Notes: generated from the sequence alone by a model not told the origin. 9,423 bases of DNA from Bacteroidota bacterium (GCA_013203755.1 JABMPI010000657.1:1-9423); one strand, 5' to 3'. Shown: positions 1 through 7,186, counted from the first letter of the stretch. A program made the numbers and translations.

Positions 1-122
1 CAATGATTTTATCGTATTAAAATACCGCAACAAAAATAACCATTATTTAACAAGATTTAGGTAACACATCCAATTATTTACAGGTTTTAATATATTTGGA
101 AACAATTTAAATTATTTGAGAT
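1..122. other. Intergenic leader region left of the carbonic-anhydrase-like gene
   Basis: AT-rich sequence with no open reading frame of note on either strand. On the minus strand, positions 31-38 read TATTTTTG, a match to the Bacteroidota -7 consensus TAnnTTTG, which could serve a divergent gene beyond the left edge. I found no -33 TTG at the proper spacing, so this is weak. A near-palindrome (GTATTAAAATAC) lies near positions 15-26. Confidence 0.3.
91..98 (+). promoter_or_regulatory. Candidate -7 element for the carbonic-anhydrase-like gene
   Basis: TATATTTG matches the Bacteroidota -7 consensus TAnnTTTG exactly and lies 24 bases before the TTG start codon, which would give a short leader. 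No convincing TTG/TTTG -33 element is seen about 20 bases upstream. AT-rich DNA produces such matches by chance, so this is only a candidate. Confidence 0.35.
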
Positions 123-638
123 TTGGCACTTATAAAAACACTTAAAGGAATTACCCCAAAAATTGGAAACGATTGCTTTTTAGCGGAAACTGCAACACTA
201 ATTGGAGAGGTTGAAATTGGGGACAATTGCAGCATTTGGTACAACGCTGTTCTTCGCGGCGACGTTCATTATATTAAAGTGGGAAACAATACTAATATCC
301 AGGACAATGCAACAGTGCATGCCACATATAAAAAATCACCCACTAATATTGGTAATAATGTAACAATTGCACACGGCGCAATAATACATGGTTGTACCAT
401 TCAAGATAATGTAATGATTGGAATGAATGCAGTGGTTCTCGACAACGCGGTTGTTGAATGCAATTCGATTGTGGCTGCCGGTTCAGTAATTACAAAGGGA
501 ACTGTTGTTGAATCGGGCAGTGTTTACGCTGGAGTTCCTGCAAAAAAAATAAAGGAAATTAGCACAGAGTTGCTGGAAGGTGAAATTAATAGAATTGCCA
601 ATGCCTACGGAATGTATGCAGGTTGGTACAAAGATTAA
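123..638 (+). CDS. Gamma-carbonic-anhydrase family protein (left-handed beta-helix, YrdA/PaaY-like)
   Basis: This 171-residue cytoplasmic protein has the hexapeptide repeats of the left-handed beta-helix fold through most of its length (about residues 12-140) and a short C-terminal helix. It carries the family's RGD motif (residues 45-47) and three histidines in the usual metal-ligand positions (His66, His84, His89), so a trimeric zinc- or iron-binding enzyme is expected. Length is typical of bacterial YrdA/CaiE/PaaY relatives. The start is TTG: an in-frame TGA lies at 117-119, the next Met is residue 97, and the resulting N-terminus (MALIK) is the one usual in this family. The gene stands alone and ends at a strong bidirectional terminator. 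Many relatives have weak or unproven carbonic anhydrase activity, so the family call is firm but the reaction is not. Confidence 0.9.
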   Translation: MALIKTLKGITPKIGNDCFLAETATLIGEVEIGDNCSIWYNAVLRGDVHYIKVGNNTNIQDNATVHATYKKSPTNIGNNVTIAHGAIIHGCTIQDNVMIGMNAVVLDNAVVECNSIVAAGSVITKGTVVESGSVYAGVPAKKIKEISTELLEGEINRIANAYGMYAGWYKD

Positions 639-658
639 ACCTCAGATTTATTGTAACA

Positions 659-694
659 AAAAGAGGCTGTTGAAATAATCCAACAGCCTCTTTT
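659..694. terminator. Bidirectional intrinsic terminator between convergent genes
   Basis: A perfect 14-bp inverted repeat (AAAAGAGGCTGTTG, 659-672, with its complement at 681-694) flanks an 8-base loop. The stem has A-runs at its left foot and T-runs at its right foot, so it gives a U-tract in either direction. It sits midway between the stop of the carbonic-anhydrase-like gene and the stop of the minus-strand transporter gene, and probably serves both. Confidence 0.92.
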
Positions 695-715
695 ATATTT
701 TAAAATTGTGATAAA

Positions 716-1927
716 CTATCTGATTTTATGCCCTTTTACACCATAATAAAGAATATACAGAAATCCGGGAATTACCAACCAATAAGCATTTTGTGCTCCA
801 ACAGAATCTTTTAAGAAACCATAAAGAGTAGGAAATACTGCACCACCAACAATTGCAATAACCATTAACGATGAGCCCGCTTTTGTAAATTTACCCAAAT
901 CTGTCATTGCCAGTGGCCACAAAGCCGGCCACATTAACGAACAACCCAATGCCATAAATACAATAAAATAAATTGAAATATCGGTTGGCATTAGCACCAC
1001 CATTAATGAACCAAAAATTGCAATTGAAGAAACAATTCGTAACGCCATAGCCTGGCTAATATATTTTGGAATAAACACAATACCAGCAATGTAGCCAATT
1101 ACCATTCCAATTGGTGCAATCCAAGCGTATACTTCCGGATTTGCCAAACCAATACTTTCGGCATAATCAATTAATGTTCCCAAAGAAATAGTTTCAACTC
1201 CAACATAAACGAATAGTGCAAGTACTCCTAACAAAAGGTGTGGAAATTGCCAAATAGAAGTTTTATCGGCAGCATACGGACAATCCTCTGCACTGTCTTC
1301 GTCCTCACCGGCAGCTTTTACCTCAGGAAGTGGCGCTAAAATTGCCAATACACCTAAAAGAATAAATACACCAATTATAAAATAAAACGGAAGATTTATA
1401 TCTGTTAAAAGAACATCATTAACACTTTTCCCGATAACCATTGAAAGAAAAAGCGGAGCAATTGGCCATGCCAGTTTATTTGCAATTCCCATATAACTCA
1501 TGCGCTTGGCAGCACTTTCTATTGGTCCCATAATTGTAATATATGGATTTACAGAAGCTTGTAAAAAAGCATTTCCTGCTCCACTTATAAAAGAAGCCAA
1601 TAAAAACAGAGGTAAACTTTCCATTTTTGCCGATGGAATAAACAAATACAAACCAACCGCAAACATTAAAAACGACAATGCCATTGTTCTTTTGTATCCG
1701 ATTTTACCGATTACAAGAGATGCAGGATAACCAAAGATTAAGAATGCAGAAAATGTTGCTGTAAGAACCAAGTACGATTCTCCTGAAGAAATATCTAATG
1801 CCTGATTTAACAATGGAATTAGATAACTATTAATTCCCAATGCAAATCCAATTGCAAAAAACATTACTCCAATAATTATTAAAGGAAGCACAAACCCTTT
1901 TACCTTAGCCGAATCATTATTTCCCAT
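716..1927 (-). CDS. FucP/GluP-type sugar transporter of the major facilitator superfamily
   Basis: A 403-residue inner-membrane protein with about 12 hydrophobic segments, split by an acidic central cytoplasmic loop (about residues 201-225, rich in Glu/Asp). The sequence NPYITIMGPIESAA (residues 127-140) and GVETISLG (243-250) are characteristic of the fucose permease/glucose-galactose transporter branch. Compared from memory with E. coli FucP, the two coupling acids (Asp46, Glu135) align with Ser34 and Gln123. Neutral residues there are, as I recall, usual in the Bacteroidota GluP-like subgroup, so this is not a defect. It implies that the FucP coupling mechanism and L-fucose specificity should not be transferred. 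The gene diverges from a nucleotidyltransferase/sugar-kinase pair, which suggests it imports the sugar they process. The start ATG gives a normal N-terminus ahead of the first membrane segment. Family is secure; substrate is unknown. Confidence 0.9.
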   Translation of the reverse strand: MGNNDSAKVKGFVLPLIIIGVMFFAIGFALGINSYLIPLLNQALDISSGESYLVLTATFSAFLIFGYPASLVIGKIGYKRTMALSFLMFAVGLYLFIPSAKMESLPLFLLASFISGAGNAFLQASVNPYITIMGPIESAAKRMSYMGIANKLAWPIAPLFLSMVIGKSVNDVLLTDINLPFYFIIGVFILLGVLAILAPLPEVKAAGEDEDSAEDCPYAADKTSIWQFPHLLLGVLALFVYVGVETISLGTLIDYAESIGLANPEVYAWIAPIGMVIGYIAGIVFIPKYISQAMALRIVSSIAIFGSLMVVLMPTDISIYFIVFMALGCSLMWPALWPLAMTDLGKFTKAGSSLMVIAIVGGAVFPTLYGFLKDSVGAQNAYWLVIPGFLYILYYGVKGHKIR

Positions 1928-1960
1928 GGTATATTTTTAATTAATTAGTATTTTAACGGA

Positions 1961-1968
1961 CGAATATA
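1961..1968 (-). promoter_or_regulatory. Weak candidate -7 element for the sugar transporter
   Basis: On the minus strand these positions read TATATTCG, one mismatch from TAnnTTTG, 33 bases before the transporter ATG. No -33 TTG is found at the expected spacing, so support is weak. Confidence 0.22.
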
Positions 1969-2049
1969 ACACCTTTTGTTTAATCTTTAAATTCTTTTTG
2001 ACTTAATTATAATTTTTTGCAAGTTTTACAATCTTGTTAATTTATTCAA

Positions 2050-2057
2050 TAACTTTG
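2050..2057 (+). promoter_or_regulatory. Candidate -7 element for the nucleotidyltransferase-kinase operon
   Basis: TAACTTTG matches TAnnTTTG exactly and lies in the divergent intergenic region, giving a predicted leader of roughly 70 bases. The -33 position is not clearly TTG. The leader ends in a run of ten A residues (2127-2136) running into the ATG; such A-rich leaders replace Shine-Dalgarno sites in many Bacteroidota genes. Confidence 0.35.
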
Positions 2058-2135
2058 CGTTTAATATTTTTTTAATTTAGCAGCTAAAATTCTTAAAAAT
2101 CACCTTTTTTTATACTTTTACCTTTCAAAAAAAAA

Positions 2136-3044
2136 ATGAAAATGAAACCCACACTATTAATATTAGCAGCCGGAATGGGAAGCCGTTTTGGTGGCCTCAA
2201 ACAAGTAGAACCCATTGGCCCAAGTGGAGAAGCAATAATCGATTATTCAATTTTTGACGCAATCCGAGCTGGATTTGGGAAAGTTGTTTTTGTTATTCGC
2301 GAGAGTTTTGCAGATGCTTTCAAAGAAAAATTTGACACCTTATTAAAAGGTAAAATTGAAGTTGAATATGTTTATCAAGAATTACACATGCTACCCGAAG
2401 GGTTTTCATTACCGGAAGGTCGTGAAAAACCATGGGGAACTGCACATGCAATTTTGGTTGCAAAAGATGTAATTAACGAACCATTTTGTGCACTTAATGC
2501 CGATGATTTCTATGGGAAAAATGCCTATGAAGTAATGGCTAACTTTTTAACTTCGTCCAAGAACTCAACAGAATATTCGATGGTGGGTTATAACTTAAAA
2601 AATACCTTATCCGAATTTGGCTCTGTTTCCAGAGGAATTTGTGATGTAAACGAAAAACAAGACCTTCAGAAAATTGTAGAAACTATCAAGATTTTCAAAA
2701 AAGAAGACAAAGTTATTTCTGTTGAAGAAGACGGAAGCGAAACAATACTTACCGGACAAGAGAGTGTATCGATGAATATTTGGGGTTTCAAACCATCCGT
2801 TTTCCAAACTATTGAAGCTAAATTCAGTGCTTTTTTAGAAACTGAAATAGACAAACCAAAATCTGAAATGTATATTCCCTCTGTTGTATTTGAAATGATA
2901 GATGAAAATTTGGCAACTGTAAAAGTACTAAAAGCCGATTCTCCCTGGTTTGGTGTTACTTACAAAGAGGACAAACCATATGTAGTAGAAAAATTAAATT
3001 CAATTATAGCAAAAGGAGAATACCCAGAAAAACTTTGGAAATAA
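2136..3044 (+). CDS. Nucleotidyltransferase of the NTP-transferase family (probable sugar-1-phosphate activation)
   Basis: A 302-residue cytoplasmic protein. Its N-terminal Rossmann-like domain opens with LAAGMGSRFGGLKQ (residues 10-23), the nucleotide-binding signature of sugar-phosphate nucleotidylyltransferases. PWGTAHA (99-105) and NADD (121-124, with the expected metal-binding Asp) follow at the right distances. The C-terminal part (about 210-302, beginning VSMNIWGF) is typical of this Bacteroidota subgroup. By family, it should transfer a nucleotidyl group from NTP to a sugar phosphate or similar phosphorylated substrate, releasing pyrophosphate. The downstream kinase starts 9 bases after its stop, so the two are co-transcribed and probably act in sequence. 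ATG at 2136 is used; a second ATG two codons later is an equally possible start. Which NTP and sugar it uses cannot be read from the sequence. Confidence 0.85.
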   Translation: MKMKPTLLILAAGMGSRFGGLKQVEPIGPSGEAIIDYSIFDAIRAGFGKVVFVIRESFADAFKEKFDTLLKGKIEVEYVYQELHMLPEGFSLPEGREKPWGTAHAILVAKDVINEPFCALNADDFYGKNAYEVMANFLTSSKNSTEYSMVGYNLKNTLSEFGSVSRGICDVNEKQDLQKIVETIKIFKKEDKVISVEEDGSETILTGQESVSMNIWGFKPSVFQTIEAKFSAFLETEIDKPKSEMYIPSVVFEMIDENLATVKVLKADSPWFGVTYKEDKPYVVEKLNSIIAKGEYPEKLWK

Positions 3045-3053
3045 AAAATTAAT

Positions 3054-4142
3054 ATGAATACCAATTTAACAGAAATAGCCAACAACTTTCAACTGGAAGG
3101 AAATGTAACCGAGGTGGCACCTTTGGGAGAAGGATTTATTAACGACACGTTTATTATTAAAACCGGAGAAGGAACACCAAACTATATTCTTCAACGAAAA
3201 AATAAAAAGATTTTCTCGCCAATTCCTGCCATGATGGATAACATACAAAAAGTGTGTGTACACATCAAAGAAAAAGTTGTAGCCGCAGGAGGTGACCCAA
3301 TGCGCGAAGCAATGACGGTTACTCCGGCTACAGATGGCAAGTTATATTTTCTTGATGAAGAAGATGAATATTGGGCAGTTTGTCAGTTTATTGACGATAC
3401 CATTGCCTACGATGCTGCTGAAACTCCTGAGCTGGCTTATGCCGGCGGAAAAGGAATTGGAAAATTTCAATCGCTGGTTTCTGATTTAACAGAGCCTTTA
3501 ACCGATATATTACCCGGATTCCACAACATTCGGTTTCGTTACAAACAGTGGGACGAAGTTTTAAGTAAAGATCCGGTTGGACGAAAAGCTAAAGTAGCAG
3601 AGCAAATTACATGGATTAAAAGTCGCCGAAAGGAAATGCTGGACTTTTGGAAATTGGTTGAAAACGGTACTATTCCGACACGAATTAGCCATAACGACAC
3701 AAAAATAAATAACATCCTTTTCGACAAAAAAGGAGACGTACTTTGTGTAATTGATTTAGATACCGTTTTAAGCAGTACGGTTTTAAACGATTTTGGCGAT
3801 GCCATGCGCTTTTACACCAACACAGGTTTGGAAGATGATACAAACCTCGACAATGTTTCGATGGATATTGAAATTTACAAAGCGTTTGCCAAGGGTTACA
3901 TAGAAGAGGCAAAATCGTTTTTAACCGAAAAGGAGATTGAATATTTAGCCTTCTCGGCCAAATATATTACCTACGAACAAGTACTCCGTTTTTTAATGGA
4001 TTACATTGATGGCGACAACTATTACAAAACCAAATCGCCAGAACACAACCTGGTTCGCGCAATAGCACAATACAAATTATTAACCAGCATGGAAGAACAG
4101 TTTGATAAAATGAATGCTGCGGTGAAAGAATTCTGCGCCTAA
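3054..4142 (+). CDS. NahK-like anomeric sugar kinase (aminoglycoside-phosphotransferase fold)
   Basis: A 362-residue cytoplasmic kinase of the APH/choline-kinase superfamily. The catalytic loop HNDTKINN (His213, Asp215, Asn220) fits HxDx4N, with Asp215 as the likely catalytic base. It is followed by IDLDT (233-237), which supplies the metal-binding aspartate. An N-terminal ATP-binding lobe (about residues 15-50) carries LGEGFINDTF. Overall length and the HNDTKINN/IDLDT/DFGD series resemble bifidobacterial N-acetylhexosamine 1-kinase (NahK, about 359 residues) rather than antibiotic-resistance enzymes. The predicted reaction is ATP-dependent phosphorylation of a free sugar at C1. Pairing with a nucleotidyltransferase supports this, because a sugar-1-phosphate is that enzyme's natural substrate. 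The exact sugar (GlcNAc, GalNAc, galactose or other) is unknown. An aminoglycoside-resistance role is unlikely. Confidence 0.82.
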   Translation: MNTNLTEIANNFQLEGNVTEVAPLGEGFINDTFIIKTGEGTPNYILQRKNKKIFSPIPAMMDNIQKVCVHIKEKVVAAGGDPMREAMTVTPATDGKLYFLDEEDEYWAVCQFIDDTIAYDAAETPELAYAGGKGIGKFQSLVSDLTEPLTDILPGFHNIRFRYKQWDEVLSKDPVGRKAKVAEQITWIKSRRKEMLDFWKLVENGTIPTRISHNDTKINNILFDKKGDVLCVIDLDTVLSSTVLNDFGDAMRFYTNTGLEDDTNLDNVSMDIEIYKAFAKGYIEEAKSFLTEKEIEYLAFSAKYITYEQVLRFLMDYIDGDNYYKTKSPEHNLVRAIAQYKLLTSMEEQFDKMNAAVKEFCA

Positions 4143-4165
4143 AATTTGATTAAAATATTTTATTG

Positions 4166-4197
4166 AAACCACTTTCTTTTAGGAAGGTGGTTTTTTT
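4166..4197 (+). terminator. Intrinsic terminator of the nucleotidyltransferase-kinase operon
   Basis: An 11-position stem (AAACCACTTTC at 4166-4176 with GAAGGTGGTTT at 4183-4193, one T-G wobble) closes a 6-base loop and is followed by a T-run, starting 23 bases after the kinase stop codon. The left foot lacks a good A-run, so it probably works only for the plus strand. Confidence 0.88.
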
Positions 4198-4225
4198 GTG
4201 AGAATATGTAATTTTGGACTTAAAT

Positions 4226-4410
4226 AATTAACAAGTTACCAATGAAGCTTCCCACCGCAAGCGGGCGGGATACCAGAATAGATTATATTTTATTTCACCC
4301 AACGAACGGAGAATATAATCCATAAAATCCTTCGACTTCACACAGGATTCCCACCTGGGACAGCGACGGGCAGGAGTTCTGTTAGTTAATTTTGTTTCAC
4401 AAAAACAAAG
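4226..4410. repeat. Gene-free stretch with hairpins; possible small dispersed element
   Basis: The 278 bases between the kinase and murI hold no convincing gene. Past the kinase terminator, composition changes abruptly: 4251-4270 is 16/20 G+C and 4351-4375 is also GC-rich, in otherwise AT-rich DNA. Three hairpins can be drawn: an imperfect one at about 4250-4271 (CCCACCGC / GCGGGCGGG), one at 4281-4290 with 4311-4320 (GATTATATTT / GAATATAATC, one wobble) around a 20-base loop, and an A/T-rich one at 4391-4409 just after the murI stop. Short inverted ends AATTAAC (4226-4232) and GTTAATT (4385-4391) bracket the GC-rich part. A minus-strand frame here contains MDYILRSL, faintly like the start of GIY-YIG nucleases. 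That likeness is too short to count as a gene. Confidence 0.35.
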
Positions 4411-4420
4411 TCTCACCGAT

Positions 4421-5248
4421 TTAAAAATGAATTTTTTTAGCTTTTACTTTTCTACCCAAAAAAAGAGATGCTTTTTCGTCAAAGGTATCTGCAGATTCTG
4501 TAGTTAGAAAATTTATAATTCCAGACTTTGTAAGTTTCTCCTTAATTTCAGAATGACGATCTAAATAATCAACCAGTTTCTCAGCCACAATTTGCCCTTG
4601 TTCAAGAATAGTAATCTCCTTGGGAACATATTTCTGAATGATTTTATTTAGCAAGGGGTAATGTGTACAACCCAAAACAAGCGTATCCAGATTTTTATTT
4701 TTACGAAGGATATTTTGAATGTTCTTTTTAATAAAAAACTCGGCACCCTCGCTTTCAATTTCGTTATTTTCAACAATTGGCACCCACATGGGACATGCCT
4801 CCTGAACCGTTGATTTCACTCTTCCATTCGACCATTTTTCCAATTCAATTGGGTAAGAATCGGAAGTAACAGTTCCAACCGTTCCCAAAACTCCAACCTG
4901 CCCGTTTTTAGTAATTTCTGCTACTTTTTCAACACTGGGACGAATTACTCCCAACACCCTGTTTTCGGGTGCAATTTTAGGTAAATCTAATTGTTGAATA
5001 TTTCGAAGTGCTTTTGCTGATGCCGTATTACATGCGATAATAACTAAAGGACAATTCTGACCAAACAGGTATTTTACAGCCTGTAATGTGTACTCGTAAA
5101 CCACATCAAAAGAGCGTGTTCCATAGGGCGTTCTGGCATTGTCTCCCAAGTATAAAAAATCGAATTCGGGCAAAGCTTTTTCCAAAGCCTTTAAAACAGT
5201 TAACCCACCATAACCCGAGTCGAAAACACCTATTGGAGCCCGTTTCAT
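4421..5248 (-). CDS. murI: Glutamate racemase
   Basis: This 275-residue cytoplasmic enzyme interconverts L- and D-glutamate without a cofactor, supplying D-glutamate for the peptidoglycan stem peptide. All family signatures are present. They are the N-terminal IGVFDSGYGGLTVLK (residues 6-20) with the substrate-contacting Asp10-Ser11, LGDNARTPYGTRS (34-46), the first catalytic cysteine in ACNTASA (Cys73), and the second in LGCTHYPLL (Cys194). Length is normal and the protein appears intact. The gene begins 18 bases after the glycogen synthase stop with no terminator between, so it is probably read from that gene's promoter. In many Bacteroidota, as I recall, murI directly follows the bamA-ompH genes; here glycogen synthase lies between. 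No clear Shine-Dalgarno site precedes the ATG, which is normal for the phylum. Confidence 0.97.
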   Translation of the reverse strand: MKRAPIGVFDSGYGGLTVLKALEKALPEFDFLYLGDNARTPYGTRSFDVVYEYTLQAVKYLFGQNCPLVIIACNTASAKALRNIQQLDLPKIAPENRVLGVIRPSVEKVAEITKNGQVGVLGTVGTVTSDSYPIELEKWSNGRVKSTVQEACPMWVPIVENNEIESEGAEFFIKKNIQNILRKNKNLDTLVLGCTHYPLLNKIIQKYVPKEITILEQGQIVAEKLVDYLDRHSEIKEKLTKSGIINFLTTESADTFDEKASLFLGRKVKAKKIHF

Positions 5249-5266
5249 AAAATAGATTTTGAAATT

Positions 5267-7099
5267 CTAGTGTTTAACAACCAGATTATATGCATCATCA
5301 TAAAATTTACCCAAATTCGACCAATCGAAATGCTGCGACGACTCCTCGCATTTGTATCGCAAGGCTACTCTTTCGCGCCGGGATAAATTCACAAAATCAA
5401 ACATTTCATTTGCAAGATCTTCGGCAACTTCATTAAAATCTCTCCCTTTCCGATTAATAATGTACATCCCTTGTTCATCGTGATCGGGTATATTATTTAC
5501 AACATAATCGCCAAACCCAGCTAATTCGCTCGTTACAGATGGCAAACCACTTGCCAGACATTCCAAAGGAGTATAACCCCAAGGTTCGTACATACTTGGA
5601 AAAATACCTAAATGGCATCCTCTAACAAACTGAGTATAATCCATTTTAAATAATGGATTTGAGGTTGAAATAAAATCGGGGTGATAAACTATTTTCACTT
5701 TATCGTGTCGATTATTCACCAAATTCGATGTTCTAAGGAAGTTTAGAATATCATCATTAGCATCGTCTTTTAAAGTGTGTGTAACAACTTTAGGCAATTG
5801 ATTTGACTTCCAACTTTGTATATTTCTTCTTAATTTCAAGCGTAAATAATCATCTACCATAGCCCTCAAATCAGGGAATTCATAGGGGCCTTCTGCGGTA
5901 GTAATATGGGTATATAAACGCTTTCCTACTTGTTCTTTTATTTCTTCGCAAACCAATTTAACATCTTCTATTTGAGCTTTAGATTGCAGAACATCGGGAT
6001 TAAAAGAATAAAAAGGTTGGCGTGTAATAAAAAAGGTAACAACTGTCATGTCAACGTTAGCCTTTTGCATTTTATAATTCAATCTGGCCAAGGCTTCAAG
6101 CGTTAAATCGTAACCTTTATTTTGATATTCATATCTACCCGATGTAAAAAAGTAAATGGTTTTATCCAAGTCGAATGGATAACTTTGAAAGAAGTGCCCC
6201 ATCACAAAATTATGAATCTGCTCTTTAATCTGAACATGCTGATTTTGAATTTCATGCAGAGCATCGAAACGTTCAATATTTAATCCATTTGGAAGAATTA
6301 AATCGGGAGTACGCCCAAGTAAATGCGTACATTCTTGCCCGGTAATGTCGCTAACCGTTGTAAATACATGCGCTCCATGCGCCGATGCACGTTCAATTTC
6401 AGCAATGGGTTTTACATTAAACCGGGCTGCTTCTACTTCCCAGTTATAAAGCGACAAGTGGTCGTAAAAACCAGGATCATTCATTGCCAAATATCTACCC
6501 AAAAGTGTTGCATGTGTAGTAAAAACCGTTTTAATATTCAAATTGCCTTTCCGTATAGCAGGAATTGGCAAACACGCCATCCACTCGTGAAAATGAGCAA
6601 TTACATCTCCATTACAAAAACCAGTTAAACACAAATATTCAAAAAACTCTTTTACCTGAAATCCAAAAGCAACAACTTTATCTAATAACTCATCTCCTTC
6701 GGGAATAGAAATATGGTAGTCTTCCCTTAAAAAATGTTTAATCTCACCCAATTTATCGAAAACGGAATAAGGATTAAACAACACAACGTTTGGACGTCCG
6801 GAAACTATCCATTGCCCGTAATGAACATCGAATCCACGCTCTTGCATTTTCAATACAGCTTTTCCAATAGGGCTCGAGAAATCGGTAGCCGGATCAAAAT
6901 GTGCTTCCGCCTGATCTGCAAAATAGGGTCCAATTAAACAATAATTATCTTTTCCCCATTTATTAATTACCGATGGAACCTTTGAACGAATAACCGTATA
7001 AATTCCACCTACCTGATTACAAACCTCCCAGGCTGTTTCAAACAAAAAAGTATTTTCGGGAATAATATTTTTAATCTTCTTTTTTTTCGTGGCAGCCAT
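5267..7099 (-). CDS. Glycogen synthase, GT3 (animal/fungal-type)
   Basis: A 610-residue cytoplasmic glycosyltransferase of the GT-B fold that resembles animal and yeast glycogen synthases rather than the bacterial GlgA (GT5) type. It should therefore elongate alpha-1,4-glucan, most likely from UDP-glucose. Signatures in order are FETAWEVCNQVGGIYTVIRS (20-39), HFHEWMAC (169-176), FTTHATLLGRYL (193-204), FTTVSDIT (246-253), PNGLN (270-274), and the catalytic E-x7-E in EPWGYTPLE (Glu505, Glu513). It is shorter than the human enzyme (about 737) because it lacks the phosphorylated N- and C-terminal tails. An Arg/Lys-rich stretch at 573-583 (SRRERVALRYK), before FDW, aligns from memory with the glucose-6-phosphate-sensing arginine cluster of the eukaryotic enzymes. 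An A8 run lies in codons 5-7. It heads a probable operon with murI and is insulated from the bam genes by a terminator. Confidence 0.95.
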   Translation of the reverse strand: MAATKKKKIKNIIPENTFLFETAWEVCNQVGGIYTVIRSKVPSVINKWGKDNYCLIGPYFADQAEAHFDPATDFSSPIGKAVLKMQERGFDVHYGQWIVSGRPNVVLFNPYSVFDKLGEIKHFLREDYHISIPEGDELLDKVVAFGFQVKEFFEYLCLTGFCNGDVIAHFHEWMACLPIPAIRKGNLNIKTVFTTHATLLGRYLAMNDPGFYDHLSLYNWEVEAARFNVKPIAEIERASAHGAHVFTTVSDITGQECTHLLGRTPDLILPNGLNIERFDALHEIQNQHVQIKEQIHNFVMGHFFQSYPFDLDKTIYFFTSGRYEYQNKGYDLTLEALARLNYKMQKANVDMTVVTFFITRQPFYSFNPDVLQSKAQIEDVKLVCEEIKEQVGKRLYTHITTAEGPYEFPDLRAMVDDYLRLKLRRNIQSWKSNQLPKVVTHTLKDDANDDILNFLRTSNLVNNRHDKVKIVYHPDFISTSNPLFKMDYTQFVRGCHLGIFPSMYEPWGYTPLECLASGLPSVTSELAGFGDYVVNNIPDHDEQGMYIINRKGRDFNEVAEDLANEMFDFVNLSRRERVALRYKCEESSQHFDWSNLGKFYDDAYNLVVKH

Positions 7100-7132
7100 A
7101 TCTGTGTATTTTAGATAGTAATTAATTAGCGA

Positions 7133-7164
7133 CTAAATATAACTTTTAAAAGTTACCGTTGCAA
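7133..7164 (-). promoter_or_regulatory. Candidate glycogen synthase promoter with an internal palindrome
   Basis: On the minus strand a TTG (7164-7162) lies 20 bases before TATATTTAG (7141-7133), one mismatch from TAnnTTTG. This is the best-spaced -33/-7 pair in the window and would start transcription about 27 bases before the ATG. The spacer carries a perfect 14-base palindrome, AACTTTTAAAAGTT (7141-7154), which could be an operator or a chance A/T palindrome. Confidence 0.45.
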
Positions 7165-7186
7165 TACAATTTGTAAACAAAAAGGC

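Noticed and set aside
31..38. Minus-strand TATTTTTG as a promoter for a gene left of the window
   Set aside because: No -33 element at proper spacing and no gene visible to serve; kept only as a note in the leader entry.
1500..1730. Plus-strand 76-residue frame inside the transporter gene
   Set aside because: Antisense shadow of a conserved membrane-protein gene with no recognisable domain.
3054..4142. Aminoglycoside resistance gene
   Set aside because: The APH fold is shared, but length and the HNDTKINN/IDLDT series fit NahK-like sugar kinases, and the operon partner is a nucleotidyltransferase.
4228..4416. 62-residue minus-strand reading frame as a gene
   Set aside because: It lies over GC-rich hairpins, has no domain beyond a faint eight-residue likeness to GIY-YIG starts, and lacks a credible start context.
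7080..7087. A8 run in codons 5-7 of the glycogen synthase gene as a phase-variation switch
   Set aside because: The run is short, such Lys-coding runs are common in AT-rich genomes, and nothing else suggests switching of this gene.
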